DNA from: Flexivirga caeni
GTDB lineage: Bacteria > Actinomycetota > Actinomycetes > Actinomycetales > Dermatophilaceae
Direction of reading: 5' to 3'
DNA length: 64,000 nt
Assembly: GCF_003724155.1 (NCBI RefSeq)
Contig: NZ_RJJQ01000014.1
Coordinates: 62,001 to 126,000 of the forward strand
Under the pieces are notes generated by a model that saw only the letters and a program-made list of their open reading frames with translations, searched no databases and was not told the origin of the DNA. A program made the position numbers and the translations under genes. Position 1 is the first letter of the stretch. Each line of letters starts with the position of its first letter. Shown in pieces: positions 41,505 to 53,628 of this stretch.

Positions 41505-41723
41505 CTACTTGGCCGCAGCCTTCTTGCCGTAGCGCTCCTGGAAGCGGGCAACGCGACCGCCGGTGTCCAGGATCTTCTGCTTGCCGGTGTAGAAGGGGTG
41601 GCACTGCGAGCACACGTCGGCGCTGATCGAGCCGGACGGTGCAGTGCTGCGGGTCGTGAAGGTGGCGCCGCAGGTGCAGGTCACCTGGGTCTCACCGTAG
41701 GACGGGTGAATGTCCTTCTTCAT
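41505..41723 (-). CDS. rpmE: 50S ribosomal protein L31, zinc-binding form
   Basis: A 72-residue ribosomal protein with four zinc cysteines: the CTCG pair (Cys16, Cys18) and CSQC (Cys37, Cys40). This C+ form is replaced by a C- paralogue when zinc is scarce in many bacteria. GAGGAGAACCCC precedes the ATG. Confidence 0.97.
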   Translation of the reverse strand: MKKDIHPSYGETQVTCTCGATFTTRSTAPSGSISADVCSQCHPFYTGKQKILDTGGRVARFQERYGKKAAAK

Positions 41724-42032
41724 GGGGTTCTCCTCGCGATTTCACGCCCTCCGGGTCGCGTTGCCGAATGCGACGCGTGAACCGGTGGACCAACCGATGA
41801 TTCTGCCAGGTGGCAGAGCTTCCGTCCAAACGAGAACGGTTCCCGAGTTATTCCGCGGCGAGTCCCGCCTGGGAGGCCGAGTCGGGCGAGCCACTCGGCC
41901 AGCCAAGCTCCGCCCCGCCAGCCGGGGCAAATTGACCACTCCCGGAAAACCATTTACATCTTCGACCGTGGCAAGGTGAAACAGTCGGCTCTCCCCTGGG
42001 GCCGACACACCCCGACAAGTGACGGAGTAACG

Positions 42033-43946
42033 ATGAGTCATCCGCTTTCGCGCCGCAACTTCCTCGTTGCGGCTCTTGCAGTGCCGGTAGCGGCCACTGC
42101 CACTGCTGCCCCGGCGCTGGCCGTCGACGAGCACGACCAGTTCACCGCCGCCTCGACGAAGTATGGCGTGCCCTCCTCGGTGCTCGCCGCCGTGTCCTAC
42201 GGACAGACCCGCTGGGAGGACCACGAAGGACGTCCGAGCACCAGCCTCGGCTACGGGCCGATGCACCTGATCGACGGCGCCGCCGCTCAGCGGCACCGCG
42301 ACGCCGCAGCCGGCAAGGACGCCGGGCAGGTCATCGACACCCTGGGCGAAGCCGCGAAGCTGACCGGCCTGTCCACGAAGACGTTGCGCACCGACACCGC
42401 CGCCAACATCATGGGCGCGGCCGCGGTCCTCGCCGCGGCGCAACGCCGCCTCGGTTACGCGGTCGGCGCGCACACCGACCCCGCCACCTGGTATGCCGCG
42501 GTCGCCACCACCAGCGGCTTCACCTCGGCCGAGAGCCAGCGCAGCTTCGCCGACGACGTGGTCAGCGACCTGCGCGCCGGGGTATCCCGCACGGCGTCCG
42601 GGGTTCAGCTGCAGCTCAAGGCCACCAAAGTCGGCAGTGTCACGGCTCAGCGTGCTGTCCTGACCAAGCGGGCCGACATTGCTGCCAAACAGCGCAAGCC
42701 TGCGCCATACCCGATCGACGCCCCGAAGAACCTCACCGTCGACTGGGTGCCTGCGCCATACCAGCAGACCGGGCCGGACCCGGGCGACTACGGCAACCAC
42801 GACCTCGCCAACCGGCCGAAGTCGCCCACCCTCAACACGATCGTCATCCACGACATGGAGTGCACCTACACCGAGGCGCTCACGCTGGTGCAGGAGGCAA
42901 CCTACCTGGCGTGGAACTACTCGATCCGCTCCAGTGACGGCCTGATCGCCCAGCATCTGGAGGCCGCCGACATCGGCTGGCACGCCGGCAACTGGTACAT
43001 CAACACGCACGCCCTCGGCGTCGAGCATGAGGGGTATGCCGTGGCCGGCCCCACCTGGTACACGGAGGTGATGTACCGCAAATCGGCCCGGCTGGTCTCC
43101 TACCTGGCCAAGGAATACAAGATCCCGCTGGACCGCGCGCACATCATCGGTCACGACCAAGTGCCGGCGACCTCGACGGCAGGCATCCCGTCGATGCACT
43201 GGGATCCGGGCCCCTTCTGGGATTGGGAGCACTACTTCGAATTGCTCGGCGCACCGTTGCACAAGGGCACCCGGATCAAGAAGAAGCTCGCGGTCGGCGA
43301 TGTCGTCCGCATCCTGCCCGGATTCGACGGCAACGAGCAGATCGTCACCGGGTGCGACTCCAACAAGCCGCCGCTGTGCGTCGTCGACGGTCCGCAGCCG
43401 GCCACCAATTTCGTCACCCTCCACGTGCAACCCGACGAAGGCGCGCCGCTGGTCCAGGACATCGGCCTGCACCCGGACGGATCGCCGTCCGGCACCGGCC
43501 CATCCGATGTCGGCGCGCGCGCCGCCGCGGGCGAGGACTACGTCGTCGCGAGCGTGTACGGCGACTGGACCGCCATCTGGTATCTCGGCCAGAAGGCGTG
43601 GTTCCACAACCCGGTCAAGTCCCCCACCGCCCGGCTGGTCAAGAACGCGATCACGGCGACCGCGACCGCAGACACCCAGGTCTACGGGTGCGCGTACCCG
43701 GAGCCGTCGGCATACAGCAACCCCGCCGACGTGCAGGCGAACGCGCCGTTCACCTACGTGTGGGGCGCCGGTCAGCAGTATGTCGTGGGCGACGCGGACG
43801 TCCCGACGGACTACTACAAGGCCAAGACCTACGACATCAGCACCCCGGACGACCACATCGACATCATCGGCACGATGAAGTACTACCTGGTCTACTTCGG
43901 GCACCGGGTCATGTACGTCAAGGCTGCCGACGTGCAGCTGAGCTGA
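42033..43946 (+). CDS. Tat-exported N-acetylmuramoyl-L-alanine amidase
   Basis: A 637-residue exported cell-wall hydrolase. The N terminus has the twin-arginine signal SRRNFLVAALAVPVAATATA. A helical N-terminal domain (residues about 35-200) precedes an Amidase_2 domain (about 255-410): VIHDMEC carries the first zinc His, IIGHDQVPATS the conserved loop, and MHWDPGPFWDW the His and Asp of the site. The C terminus (about 420-637) has beta-rich repeats, probably SH3-like and wall-binding. The ATG at 42033 has GGAG 7 bases upstream. It is alone in its operon. Confidence 0.88.
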   Translation: MSHPLSRRNFLVAALAVPVAATATAAPALAVDEHDQFTAASTKYGVPSSVLAAVSYGQTRWEDHEGRPSTSLGYGPMHLIDGAAAQRHRDAAAGKDAGQVIDTLGEAAKLTGLSTKTLRTDTAANIMGAAAVLAAAQRRLGYAVGAHTDPATWYAAVATTSGFTSAESQRSFADDVVSDLRAGVSRTASGVQLQLKATKVGSVTAQRAVLTKRADIAAKQRKPAPYPIDAPKNLTVDWVPAPYQQTGPDPGDYGNHDLANRPKSPTLNTIVIHDMECTYTEALTLVQEATYLAWNYSIRSSDGLIAQHLEAADIGWHAGNWYINTHALGVEHEGYAVAGPTWYTEVMYRKSARLVSYLAKEYKIPLDRAHIIGHDQVPATSTAGIPSMHWDPGPFWDWEHYFELLGAPLHKGTRIKKKLAVGDVVRILPGFDGNEQIVTGCDSNKPPLCVVDGPQPATNFVTLHVQPDEGAPLVQDIGLHPDGSPSGTGPSDVGARAAAGEDYVVASVYGDWTAIWYLGQKAWFHNPVKSPTARLVKNAITATATADTQVYGCAYPEPSAYSNPADVQANAPFTYVWGAGQQYVVGDADVPTDYYKAKTYDISTPDDHIDIIGTMKYYLVYFGHRVMYVKAADVQLS

Positions 43947-43967
43947 GCTTCTGCTTCGACTCCTCGC

Positions 43968-44033
43968 GAATGACGGCTTCCTCGGCGAGCGACGGTGCAA
44001 TTGCGCCGTCGCTCGGTGAAGAAGCCGTCATTC
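43968..44033. terminator. 66-bp near-perfect inverted repeat after the amidase
   Basis: Outer arms 43968-43980 and 44021-44033 (GAATGACGGCTTC and its complement) and inner arms 43986-43995 and 44006-44015 (CGAGCGACGG and its complement) surround GCAATTGC. It probably ends the amidase transcript, but the size also suits a mobile or structural element. Confidence 0.65.
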
Positions 44034-44088
44034 GGCGGTGGAGGCGACGGTATGACGCCGCCGCTTCGCCGCAGCCGCCATACCCAAG

Positions 44089-44126
44089 CAGGCGGGCTCA
44101 CCGGACGGGTCCGGTGAGCCCGCCTG
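44089..44126. terminator. Perfect 18-bp stem near the rho 3' end
   Basis: Arms 44089-44106 and 44109-44126 pair perfectly over GG, then TTATTG follows on the plus strand. It lies 25 bp beyond the rho stop, between the convergent amidase and rho genes, and can serve both. Confidence 0.8.
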
Positions 44127-44150
44127 TTATTGCGAGACTGGAGCGAAACC

Positions 44151-46052
<1,902 letters not shown>

Positions 46053-46256
46053 GAAGGTTCCTTCCCCCTCGTTAGTCCGGCCGGTGTGCCGGTGTGGGGT
46101 ATCAAAAATGGTTGCTTCTTCAGTCGAAGTAACTGCTCATCACACGAGCCCAACACGTTGCCGCATCCGGCGAGGTGTGGAGCACTGCGGTGAGGCATCG
46201 AGATCCGGGACAAAACTGTCACGCGGTCGGCTGTGGCCGTCGATGCAAGATCCAAC

Positions 46257-47207
46257 CTACACCGTCGACGGCGTGGAATGCGAAACGACCCGCACACCGG
46301 TCTGAGCGATCCCCGGCCGCAGCACCTGCCAGCCGACCGGCACGTCGCCGTCGTCGACCGCTGCGTCACCGGTGACGAGCACCAGCACCGCGGGCCCGGC
46401 GCCCGAAATCGTCGCGGCCAGACCGGCAGCCCGCAGCCGGTCGACCACCGCCATACTCTGCGGGTATGACGCCCTGCGGGGCTCCTGGTGCAGCCAGTCC
46501 CGCGTGGCCGCCAGCAGCAACCCGGGGTCCGCGGTGAGCGCGTGCACGAGCAGCGCGGCGCGGCCCGCCGTTGACGCTGCAGCCGACAACGAGACGGCCT
46601 CGCCCAGCGCCGCCCGGGCCTGCTCCGTCGCGAGCGTCGCCTCGGGCAGCAGCACCACCGCGCGCACATCGGGGTGCAGTCGCGGCCGCACCGTGCGCCA
46701 GCCGGCGCCGAAATCGTCGGCCCAGGAGACGGTCAGCCCGCCATACACACTCGCGGAGGCATTGTCGGGGTGTCCCTCGATCTCGCCGGCGAGGTCGGAC
46801 ATCAGCGCGAGGAACGCTGCGTCGTCGATCGGATCGCGCACCAGCGCGAGTGCGGTCGCGAGGCCGGCGACAATTGCCGCAGCTGACGAGCCGAGTCCGC
46901 GTGAATGCGGAATCTCGTTGTGGCAGTGGAGTTTCAGGCCGCTGGGCGGGTCGATCCCGAGCCGCCGCCACATGGCGAGAGCGGACCGCCAGATCAGATG
47001 TTCCTCATCCGTCGGCACCGTCCCCGCGCCGTGACCGGCGACCGACACCACCAAGCCGTCACCGCCGACCGTCGCCTGCACGGTGTCGGTGATGTCGAGC
47101 GCGAGGCCGATCGAGTCGAAGCCTGGCCCGAGGTTGGCACTGCTGGCCGGCACCTCGATCGTGACCGACTCGCCCGGCGTGAATCCGGTCTCCGCGACGC
47201 CGGTCAC
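46257..47207 (-). CDS. thrB: Homoserine kinase
   Basis: A 316-residue GHMP kinase that phosphorylates homoserine. The P-loop equivalent [10 protein letters not shown] and N-terminal [19 protein letters not shown] are typical. The GTG at 47207 overlaps the thrC stop (GTGA), so it is co-translated with thrC. Confidence 0.95.
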   Translation of the reverse strand: MTGVAETGFTPGESVTIEVPASSANLGPGFDSIGLALDITDTVQATVGGDGLVVSVAGHGAGTVPTDEEHLIWRSALAMWRRLGIDPPSGLKLHCHNEIPHSRGLGSSAAAIVAGLATALALVRDPIDDAAFLALMSDLAGEIEGHPDNASASVYGGLTVSWADDFGAGWRTVRPRLHPDVRAVVLLPEATLATEQARAALGEAVSLSAAASTAGRAALLVHALTADPGLLLAATRDWLHQEPRRASYPQSMAVVDRLRAAGLAATISGAGPAVLVLVTGDAAVDDGDVPVGWQVLRPGIAQTGVRVVSHSTPSTV

Positions 47208-48292
47208 CCCTCCAGGCCCAACGCGCGAGCGGCAGTGACCGCGTCGACCGGGACCTTGGTCGGCTGCACCGGCCGGCCGCTGCTGTCCCGCAGCGCCCAG
47301 TCGGGATCTTTCAGACCGTGCCCGGTGACAGTGCACACAACGGTTGCGCCCGAAGGGATTTCGCCGCGCTCGTGCATCATCAGCAGGCCGGCTATGCTCG
47401 CTGCGGAGCCGGGCTCGACGAAGATGCCCTCCTTGCTGGAGATGAGGTGGTGCGCCCGCAGGATCTGCTCGTCGGTGACCGCGTCGATCAGGCCGGACGA
47501 CTCATCGCGCGCGGCGAGCGCCTGTGTCCAGGACGCCGGGTTGCCGATGCGGATCGCCGTGGCGATGGTGTCCGGCTCGTCGACCGGATGGCCCAGCACG
47601 ATGGGTGCCGCACCCGCCGCCTGGAAGCCCCACATCCGCGGTGTCTTGCTCGCGCGACCGTCGGATTCGGTTGGCAATGCCGCGGATTCGCGATATCCCT
47701 TCCAATATGCCGTGATGTTCCCGGCGTTACCGACCGGCAGGCAATGTATGTCGGGAGCGTCGCCCAGCACGTCGATCACCTCGAATGCGGCGGTCTTCTG
47801 CCCCTCGATGCGTGCCGGGTTCACCGAGTTGACCAGCTCGATCGGATAGGCCTCTGCCAGCTTGCGCGCGAGCGTCAGGCAATCGTCGAAGTTGCCGTCC
47901 ACCTGGAGCAATTGGGCTCCGTGCGCGATCGCCTGGGCGAGCTTGCCCATCGCGATCTTGCCTTCCGGGACGAGCACCCCGCACGTCATACCGGCCTTGG
48001 TGGCGTATGCCGCCGCGGATGCCGACGTGTTGCCGGTCGATGCGCAAATCACAGCTTTCGCACCGGTTTTCGCGGCCATCGAGATCGCGGTCGTCATCCC
48101 GCGGTCCTTGAACGAACCGGTCGGGTTGAGTCCCTCGAACTTCACGTGGACGTCGGCACCGACGTAGTCGCTGAGCCACTCGGCGTGGATGAGCGGGGTG
48201 CCGCCCTCACCGAGCGTGACCACCGGCGCGCCCTGCAGCGTCGGCAGCCGGTCGGCATACTCGCGAATGACGCCTCGCCATTGGTGACCCAT
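47204..48292 (-). CDS. thrC: Threonine synthase
   Basis: A 362-residue PLP enzyme that converts O-phosphohomoserine to threonine. The PLP Lys is in [11 protein letters not shown]. The ATG at 48292 overlaps the hom stop (TGATG); a GTG three bases upstream is also possible. Confidence 0.96.
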   Translation of the reverse strand: MGHQWRGVIREYADRLPTLQGAPVVTLGEGGTPLIHAEWLSDYVGADVHVKFEGLNPTGSFKDRGMTTAISMAAKTGAKAVICASTGNTSASAAAYATKAGMTCGVLVPEGKIAMGKLAQAIAHGAQLLQVDGNFDDCLTLARKLAEAYPIELVNSVNPARIEGQKTAAFEVIDVLGDAPDIHCLPVGNAGNITAYWKGYRESAALPTESDGRASKTPRMWGFQAAGAAPIVLGHPVDEPDTIATAIRIGNPASWTQALAARDESSGLIDAVTDEQILRAHHLISSKEGIFVEPGSAASIAGLLMMHERGEIPSGATVVCTVTGHGLKDPDWALRDSSGRPVQPTKVPVDAVTAARALGLEG

Positions 48293-49590
48293 CACAGTCC
48301 CTCCACCCGGAGCACCGACCTTACGTCGTGCACATCGTCCACTTCACGCAACCCTTCCACCGTCGCAGCGAGCGCGGCGTCGGCCGCAGGATGCGTCACG
48401 AGCTGCAACGTCGCGAGACCGTCAGCCGATCGGCGCACTCCCTGACGCATGCTCTCGATCGAAATTCCTTGTGCTCCAAAGGAATTCGCGACCCGTGCCA
48501 GCACGCCCGGCTCGTCGCGCACCTCGAGCCGGATGAAGTAGCTGGTGTGCGTGCGGGCGATCGGCAGGATCGGCAGTTCGGCATACGCCGACTCGCGCGG
48601 CCCATGCCCGCCGTCGATGCGGTGGCGGGCCGCCTGCACGAGGTCGCCGAGCACCGCGGACGCGGTAGGCCGGGCGCCGGCGCCGCGGCCGTAGAACATC
48701 AGCTCGCCCGCGAGCGCGGTGTCGAGGAAGACGGCGTTGAACGCGTCGTGCACCGACGCCAGCGGGTGCGAGCGCGGCACGAGCGTCGGGTGGACGCGGG
48801 CGCTGACGCCGTCGGGCGTGCGGTCGCAGATCGCCAGCAGCTTGATCACCATGCCGATCTTGCGGGCGTCCTTGATGTCCTCCGCGGTGACGCCCATGAT
48901 GCCTTCGCAGTGGACGTCGCCGGTCGCGACGCGGGTGTGGAAGGCGAGCGACGCCAGGATCGCGGCCTTGGCCTGCGCGTCATACCCCTCGACGTCGGCG
49001 GTCGGGTCGGCCTCGGCATACCCGAGCTGTTGTGCCTCGGCGAGCACGTCGGCCAAGGCGGCGCCGGTGCGGTCCATCTTGTCGAGGATGAAGTTCGTGG
49101 TGCCGTTGACGATGCCCATCACGCGCTGCACGTCGTCGCCGGCGAGCGACTCGCGCAGCGGCCGCAGCAGCGGTATGGCGCCGGCCACCGACGCCTCGAA
49201 GGACAGGTCCACGCCGCGCTCGTCAGCCGCGGCATACAGTGTCGGGCCGTCGGTACCGAGCAGCGCCTTGTTCGCGGTGACGACTCCAGCGCCGTGCTCG
49301 ATCGCGCGCAGCAGCAGCGATCGCGCCGGTTCCTCGCCGCCCATCAACTCGACGACCAGGTCTGCACGCGTGACCAGCGAGTCGGCATCGGTCGTGAAAA
49401 GGTCTGGGGTTACACCTGATTCGGGCCGCGGCTGGCTGGCGTCCCGCACCGCGACGCCGATCAGTTCCAGGGGTGCGCCGACTCGCGCGGCCAGGTCCTC
49501 GGCGTCATCGGTGAGCTGGCGCGCGACCGCGCTGCCGACCACGCCGCAGCCGAGCAGCGCGACCTTCAGTGGCTGTGTCACGGGATGCAC
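48292..49590 (-). CDS. hom: Homoserine dehydrogenase
   Basis: A 432-residue NAD(P)-dependent enzyme making homoserine from aspartate semialdehyde. It has [14 protein letters not shown] and a C-terminal ACT domain ([23 protein letters not shown]) for threonine feedback control. The GTG start overlaps the lysA stop. Gene order lysA-hom-thrC-thrB is the common actinobacterial aspartate-family operon. Confidence 0.96.
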   Translation of the reverse strand: MHPVTQPLKVALLGCGVVGSAVARQLTDDAEDLAARVGAPLELIGVAVRDASQPRPESGVTPDLFTTDADSLVTRADLVVELMGGEEPARSLLLRAIEHGAGVVTANKALLGTDGPTLYAAADERGVDLSFEASVAGAIPLLRPLRESLAGDDVQRVMGIVNGTTNFILDKMDRTGAALADVLAEAQQLGYAEADPTADVEGYDAQAKAAILASLAFHTRVATGDVHCEGIMGVTAEDIKDARKIGMVIKLLAICDRTPDGVSARVHPTLVPRSHPLASVHDAFNAVFLDTALAGELMFYGRGAGARPTASAVLGDLVQAARHRIDGGHGPRESAYAELPILPIARTHTSYFIRLEVRDEPGVLARVANSFGAQGISIESMRQGVRRSADGLATLQLVTHPAADAALAATVEGLREVDDVHDVRSVLRVEGL

Positions 49591-50954
49591 TACTCGCCTT
49601 CGAGGGACAACAGGTCGTCAATGGTCTCGCGCCGCAACCAGGTGCGCACGCCGTCCTCACTGACCGCCAGCACGGGTGGCCGCGGGACGTGGTTGTACTG
49701 GCTGGCCAGCGAACGGCAGTAGGCGCCCGTCGCCGCGACGGCCAGCAGGTCGCCGGGACGCACGTCGTCCGGCAGTTGCTGGTTGCGCACCACGATGTCT
49801 CCGGACTCGCAGTGCTTGCCGACGACGCGCGACTGCGCGGTCTGCGCCGAACCGGGCCGGTTGGCGAGCGTGGCGGTGTAGTCGGCCTGATAGAGGGCCG
49901 GCCGCGGGTTGTCGCTCATGCCGCCGTCGACCGAGATGTAGTGACGGACCAGGTCGTCGGTCGCCTGCACGGGTTTCACCGTGCCGACCTCGTAGAGCGT
50001 GATGCCCGCCGGACCGATGATCGCGCGACCCGGCTCGACCGACACGTGCGGCAACGGGGTCCCCGCCTCGTCGCAGGCGGCCAGCACGATCGCGGCGAGC
50101 TGGGCTGCCATGTCGCGTGGCGTGAGCGGTTCGTCGCTCGGCAGGTAGGCGATGCCGAAGCCGCCGCCGAGGTCCAGCTCGGGCAGCACGACGCCGTGCT
50201 CCTGCGCGATCTGCAACTGGCTGGCGATCAGCCGCTGCGCAGCCACCCGGAATCCGTCGGAGTCGAAAATCTGTGAACCGATATGGGAGTGAAAACCAAG
50301 CAACTGCAACTGGTCCGGGTGCGCGAGCACCTCGGCGGCGGCCTCCGCGGCCTGCCCGCCGGCAAGGCTGAAGCCGAACTTCTGGTCCTCGTGCGCGGTC
50401 GCGATGAACTCGTGGGTGTGCGCCTCCACCCCGGTCTTCACCCGCAGCATCACCGGCACCCGGACACCGTGCGCACGGGCGGCAGCGACAACGCGCTCGA
50501 TCTCTTCGAGCGAGTCGACGACGATCCGGCCCACCCCGTAGTCGATGGCGGCGTCGATCTCGGCCGCCGACTTGTTGTTGCCATGCACCCCGATGCGCCC
50601 CGCCGGGAAGCCAGCGCGCTCGGCGACGGCGAGCTCGCCGCGGGAGCACACGTCCAGGCTCAGCCCTTCGGCGTCGAGCAGCCGCACCAGCGGGGTCGCG
50701 AGGAACGCCTTGCCGGCATAGAAGACGTCACATGTCGTGCCGATCCCCTCGAATGCGGCGGCGAACTCGTCGCGGAACGACCGCGCGCGCGTCACCAGAT
50801 CGGGGATGTCCAGCAGGTATGCCGGGGTGCCGTATGCCGCCGCCAGCTCCCCCAGTGCATGACCGCGCAACGAGAGCTCGCCGGCCGGCGTCTCCTGCAG
50901 ACCGGTCGGCCACACGCGGGTCGCGACGCGGCTGGTCGCTTTAGTGGATGTCAC
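49590..50954 (-). CDS. lysA: Diaminopimelate decarboxylase
   Basis: A 454-residue PLP enzyme, last step of lysine synthesis. The PLP Lys is in VFYAGKAF, and CSRGELAVA, GFHSHIGSQI, EPGRAI and GAYCRSLASQYN are as in the family. The start is the GTG at 50954. argS, which often precedes lysA in this order, is absent from the window; a tRNA-Arg gene is next to it. Confidence 0.96.
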   Translation of the reverse strand: MTSTKATSRVATRVWPTGLQETPAGELSLRGHALGELAAAYGTPAYLLDIPDLVTRARSFRDEFAAAFEGIGTTCDVFYAGKAFLATPLVRLLDAEGLSLDVCSRGELAVAERAGFPAGRIGVHGNNKSAAEIDAAIDYGVGRIVVDSLEEIERVVAAARAHGVRVPVMLRVKTGVEAHTHEFIATAHEDQKFGFSLAGGQAAEAAAEVLAHPDQLQLLGFHSHIGSQIFDSDGFRVAAQRLIASQLQIAQEHGVVLPELDLGGGFGIAYLPSDEPLTPRDMAAQLAAIVLAACDEAGTPLPHVSVEPGRAIIGPAGITLYEVGTVKPVQATDDLVRHYISVDGGMSDNPRPALYQADYTATLANRPGSAQTAQSRVVGKHCESGDIVVRNQQLPDDVRPGDLLAVAATGAYCRSLASQYNHVPRPPVLAVSEDGVRTWLRRETIDDLLSLEGE

Positions 50955-51126
50955 GGGCGACAACGATACGGGGGCGGCGCACCGCCATACGTCGGCGTCC
51001 GGCCGGTGAGCAGGCGGCCGGCGACGGGTTGCCATGCTCCCTGATCGTGCAGCGGATGTAACTGCCCGGCGGGGCGCTGCACCGATTGGGACCCCACGCA
51101 TTTCGGCTGGTAACGTTGCGCCGCAC

Positions 51127-51201
51127 GCCCCCGTAGCTCAGGGGATAGAGCACCGCCCTCCGGAGGCGGGAGCGCAGGTTCGAATCCTGCCGGGGGCACC
51201 A
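51127..51201 (+). tRNA. tRNA-Arg (anticodon CCG)
   Basis: Acceptor GCCCCCG pairs with CGGGGGC; the D arm has GCTCAGGGGATAGAGC; the anticodon arm CCGCC-CTCCGGA-GGCGG gives CCG; the T arm has CAGGTTCGAATCCTG. The 3' CCA is encoded. It reads CGG codons. Confidence 0.95.
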
Positions 51202-51204
51202 AGA

Positions 51205-51233
51205 AGCCAGCAGCGCGCGCTGCTGGCTTTTTG
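51205..51233 (+). terminator. Intrinsic terminator of the tRNA-Arg gene
   Basis: A perfect 24-base palindrome, arms AGCCAGCAGCGC and its complement (51205-51228), followed by TTTTTGT. Confidence 0.9.
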
Positions 51234-51521
51234 TGTCCACGGGCAAGCCGGCCAGGCGCATCCGGTCACCAAGGGACTGGCCGGCCGCCGTGCCGACGGG
51301 GCGGCCACTTGCGTCCTCCGCAGAGCACGACTTGTCAAGATTTTCAGCCGATGGAACGCCTGCAAATTCACGGGAGAAGTGCTCGGAAAGTGCTGGCAAT
51401 TCACAAGGAACGTGGTCGGCGTCACACGTTTTCGCAGCTAGCGTCAGCAGAATCGCAGTCATCTGGATTCGGTGAGATCCACCTCCCCTTCAGTTCCCCT
51501 CATAGATCGTGAGGCATCCAC
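51234..51521. other. Gene-free, AT-richer stretch downstream of tRNA-Arg
   Basis: About 290 bp with no convincing gene. No integrase or att-like repeat of the tRNA end is seen. The promoter for the APC permease must lie near the right end. Confidence 0.4.
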
Positions 51522-53282
51522 ATGTCCCTAACCAACGAGGCGCCAGCGCCCTCACAAGATCCGCAGCTCGACGCTGACGGCATGAAGCGCGACGTCGGCT
51601 TCTTCGGTCTGCTCTGGGCGTCCGAGGGATCGCTCATCGGCTCCGGCTGGCTGTTCGGCGCGCTGACCGCGGCCACCATCGCCGGACCGTCGGCCATCAT
51701 CGGCTGGATCGTCGCGTCGATCATCGTCACCGTCCTCGCGCTGGTGCACGCGGAGCTCGGCGGAATGTTCCCAGTCTCCGGCGGCACCAGCCGATACCCG
51801 CACTACGCCTTCGGCGGATTCGCCGGGGCGACCTTCGGCTGGTTCTCCTACATCCAGGCGGCGACCGTGGCACCCATCGAGGTACTCGCCGCGGTGCAGT
51901 ACGCATCGTCGATGCACTGGGCCAAGGACTTCTGGTCGACCAAGAACGGCGGCCAGCTCAGCGGGTCGGGCATCCTCGTCGCGGTCATCCTGATGTTCGT
52001 CTTCACGTGCATCAACCTGGTCGGCGTTCAATGGATGAACCGGGTCAACAGCGTGCTCACCAGCTGGAAGGTGATCATTCCGGTCTTGGCCATCGTGGTC
52101 CTGCTGGCGACGCACTTCCACAGCGGAAACTTCTCGGCCGGCGGCGGTTTCTTCGTCCACGGCTCCGAGCTGAAGTCGATCATGCTGGCTCTGCCCGCCG
52201 GTGGCATCGTCTTCGCGCTGCTCGGTTTCGAGCAGGCGGTGCAACTCGGCGGCGAGTCGAAGAACCCGGGCCGGGACATGCCCCGCGCGGTCATTTGGTC
52301 CATCCTGATCGGTGCGGCCATCTACATCCTGGTGCAGGTCGCCTTCATCGGCGCCATGGACCCGCACGTACTCACCGACGCAGGAACGTGGACCAACCTG
52401 AGCACGGCAGCCACGCAAGCGCATCACGCCGACGTCGCCGCCTTGAACTCGGCTCCGTTCTACGAGCTCGCCACCCTGGCCGGGCTCGGGTGGCTGGCCT
52501 TCATCCTGCGGATCGACGCCATCGTGTCACCCGCCGGCACCGGGCTGATCTACCTGACGTCCTCCTCGCGGCTGAGCTTCGGCCTGTCCAAGAACGGCTT
52601 CATCCCCGAGGCAATGGCACTGAACTCCAAACGCACCAAGGTCCCGTGGGTCGGCATCATCGTGGCCGCAATCATCGGCCTGATCTTCCTGCTCCCCTTC
52701 CCCAGCTGGGGAAAGCTGGTCGGCGTCGTCACGAGCGCCTCGGTGATGATGTATGCCGGTGCACCTCTCGCCATGGGCGCGCTGCGGATACAGAAGCCAG
52801 ACCTGCCCCGGCCCTACCGGCTGCCGGCCGGGAACATCCTGGCGCCGGTGTCGTTCATCTGCGCCAACCTGATCGTCTACTGGTCCAGCTGGACGGTCTA
52901 CTCCACGTTGATGCTGGTCATGATCATCGGCGCGCTCATCATGCTGATCTCCGGGGTCTTCCACCTGAACAGCAACCTGCACAAAATGGACTGGAGCGCG
53001 GCGATCTGGATCATTCCCTACCTGATCGGGATGGGCATCATCTCCTACCTCGGCGGGTTCGGGAACCAGAGCGGCCAGCCGAGCGGCATCGTCGACAACA
53101 TCGGCATCTTCAACAACGTGCTGGTCGGTGGCCACGCCCACATCGGGCTCTACTGGGACATCCTGGTGGTTGCCGTCTTCAGCCTCGCCATCTACTTCCT
53201 GGCACTGGCGACCCGCAAGTCGCCGGAGCAGGTCGACGAGGCGATCGCTGACGTCTATCCCATGCCGGTGGAGGGTCACTGA
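51522..53282 (+). CDS. APC-family amino acid/amine permease
   Basis: A 586-residue transporter with about 12-14 membrane helices. The helix-1 Gly-rich loop reads SEGSLIGSGWLFG and helix 6 LLGFEQAVQLGGESKNPGRDMP, both typical of the amino acid-polyamine-organocation family. The longer-than-usual loop ATQAHHADVAALN is external. GTGAGG is upstream of the ATG at 51522. Substrate unknown. Confidence 0.88.
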   Translation: MSLTNEAPAPSQDPQLDADGMKRDVGFFGLLWASEGSLIGSGWLFGALTAATIAGPSAIIGWIVASIIVTVLALVHAELGGMFPVSGGTSRYPHYAFGGFAGATFGWFSYIQAATVAPIEVLAAVQYASSMHWAKDFWSTKNGGQLSGSGILVAVILMFVFTCINLVGVQWMNRVNSVLTSWKVIIPVLAIVVLLATHFHSGNFSAGGGFFVHGSELKSIMLALPAGGIVFALLGFEQAVQLGGESKNPGRDMPRAVIWSILIGAAIYILVQVAFIGAMDPHVLTDAGTWTNLSTAATQAHHADVAALNSAPFYELATLAGLGWLAFILRIDAIVSPAGTGLIYLTSSSRLSFGLSKNGFIPEAMALNSKRTKVPWVGIIVAAIIGLIFLLPFPSWGKLVGVVTSASVMMYAGAPLAMGALRIQKPDLPRPYRLPAGNILAPVSFICANLIVYWSSWTVYSTLMLVMIIGALIMLISGVFHLNSNLHKMDWSAAIWIIPYLIGMGIISYLGGFGNQSGQPSGIVDNIGIFNNVLVGGHAHIGLYWDILVVAVFSLAIYFLALATRKSPEQVDEAIADVYPMPVEGH

Positions 53283-53308
53283 CGTCACCTGACGTGCGCT
53301 GAACCATT

Positions 53309-53354
53309 TCCGCTATACAGATCGCGCGCTGGAGCGCGCGATCTGTATAGCGGA
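53309..53354. repeat. Perfect 22-bp inverted repeat with 2-base centre
   Basis: Arms 53309-53330 and 53333-53354 pair without mismatch around GG. It can form a very stable hairpin. It follows the permease by 27 bp and could end that transcript; a degenerate copy is at 23721-23752. Confidence 0.85.
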
Positions 53355-53582
53355 GTCCGCCAAGAGTCTCCCGGGCAGCGTGAAGGTGGGCAACCGTAAC
53401 CGCATCCCCATTGCCGAATTCGAGCGATACCGACATGCGTACCTCGATGAGCTATCAGACGCACTCGCCGACGACTTCTGAGATCAAGTGGCCCTGGCTA
53501 CTTGGACGCGAACGTCTTCCGTGATCTCACGACTCGGCCTCAGGCCAGAGTGCCGAACTGCTTGATGACGGCCGCAAACTGA
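53344..53582 (+). pseudogene. Remnant of a helix-turn-helix antitoxin and PIN-toxin pair
   Basis: The frame ending at 53481 reads AKSLPGSVKVGNRNRIPIAE and then EFERYRHAYLDELSDALADDF, the C-terminal half of an excisionase/HTH-type antitoxin; its N-terminal part is missing. Two bases on, a frame reads GYLDANVFRDLTTRPQARV, the first beta strand and acidic residue of a PIN ribonuclease, then stops at 53582 after about 33 codons. GTGGCCCTGGC is one base out of frame with it, suggesting a frameshift at the start. The right end of the toxin is absent. Similarity is judged by eye. Confidence 0.55.
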
Positions 53583-53628
53583 CCGCCCGACCGAGGAACC
53601 TTCCGTGCCGGGCCGACCTGAGCCCACG

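Noticed and set aside
41740-42032. c-di-AMP (ydaO) riboswitch before the amidase
   Set aside because: Wall hydrolases often have one, but the conserved core was not found here.
51127-51521. Integration site at the tRNA-Arg gene
   Set aside because: No integrase and no second copy of the tRNA 3' end were seen.
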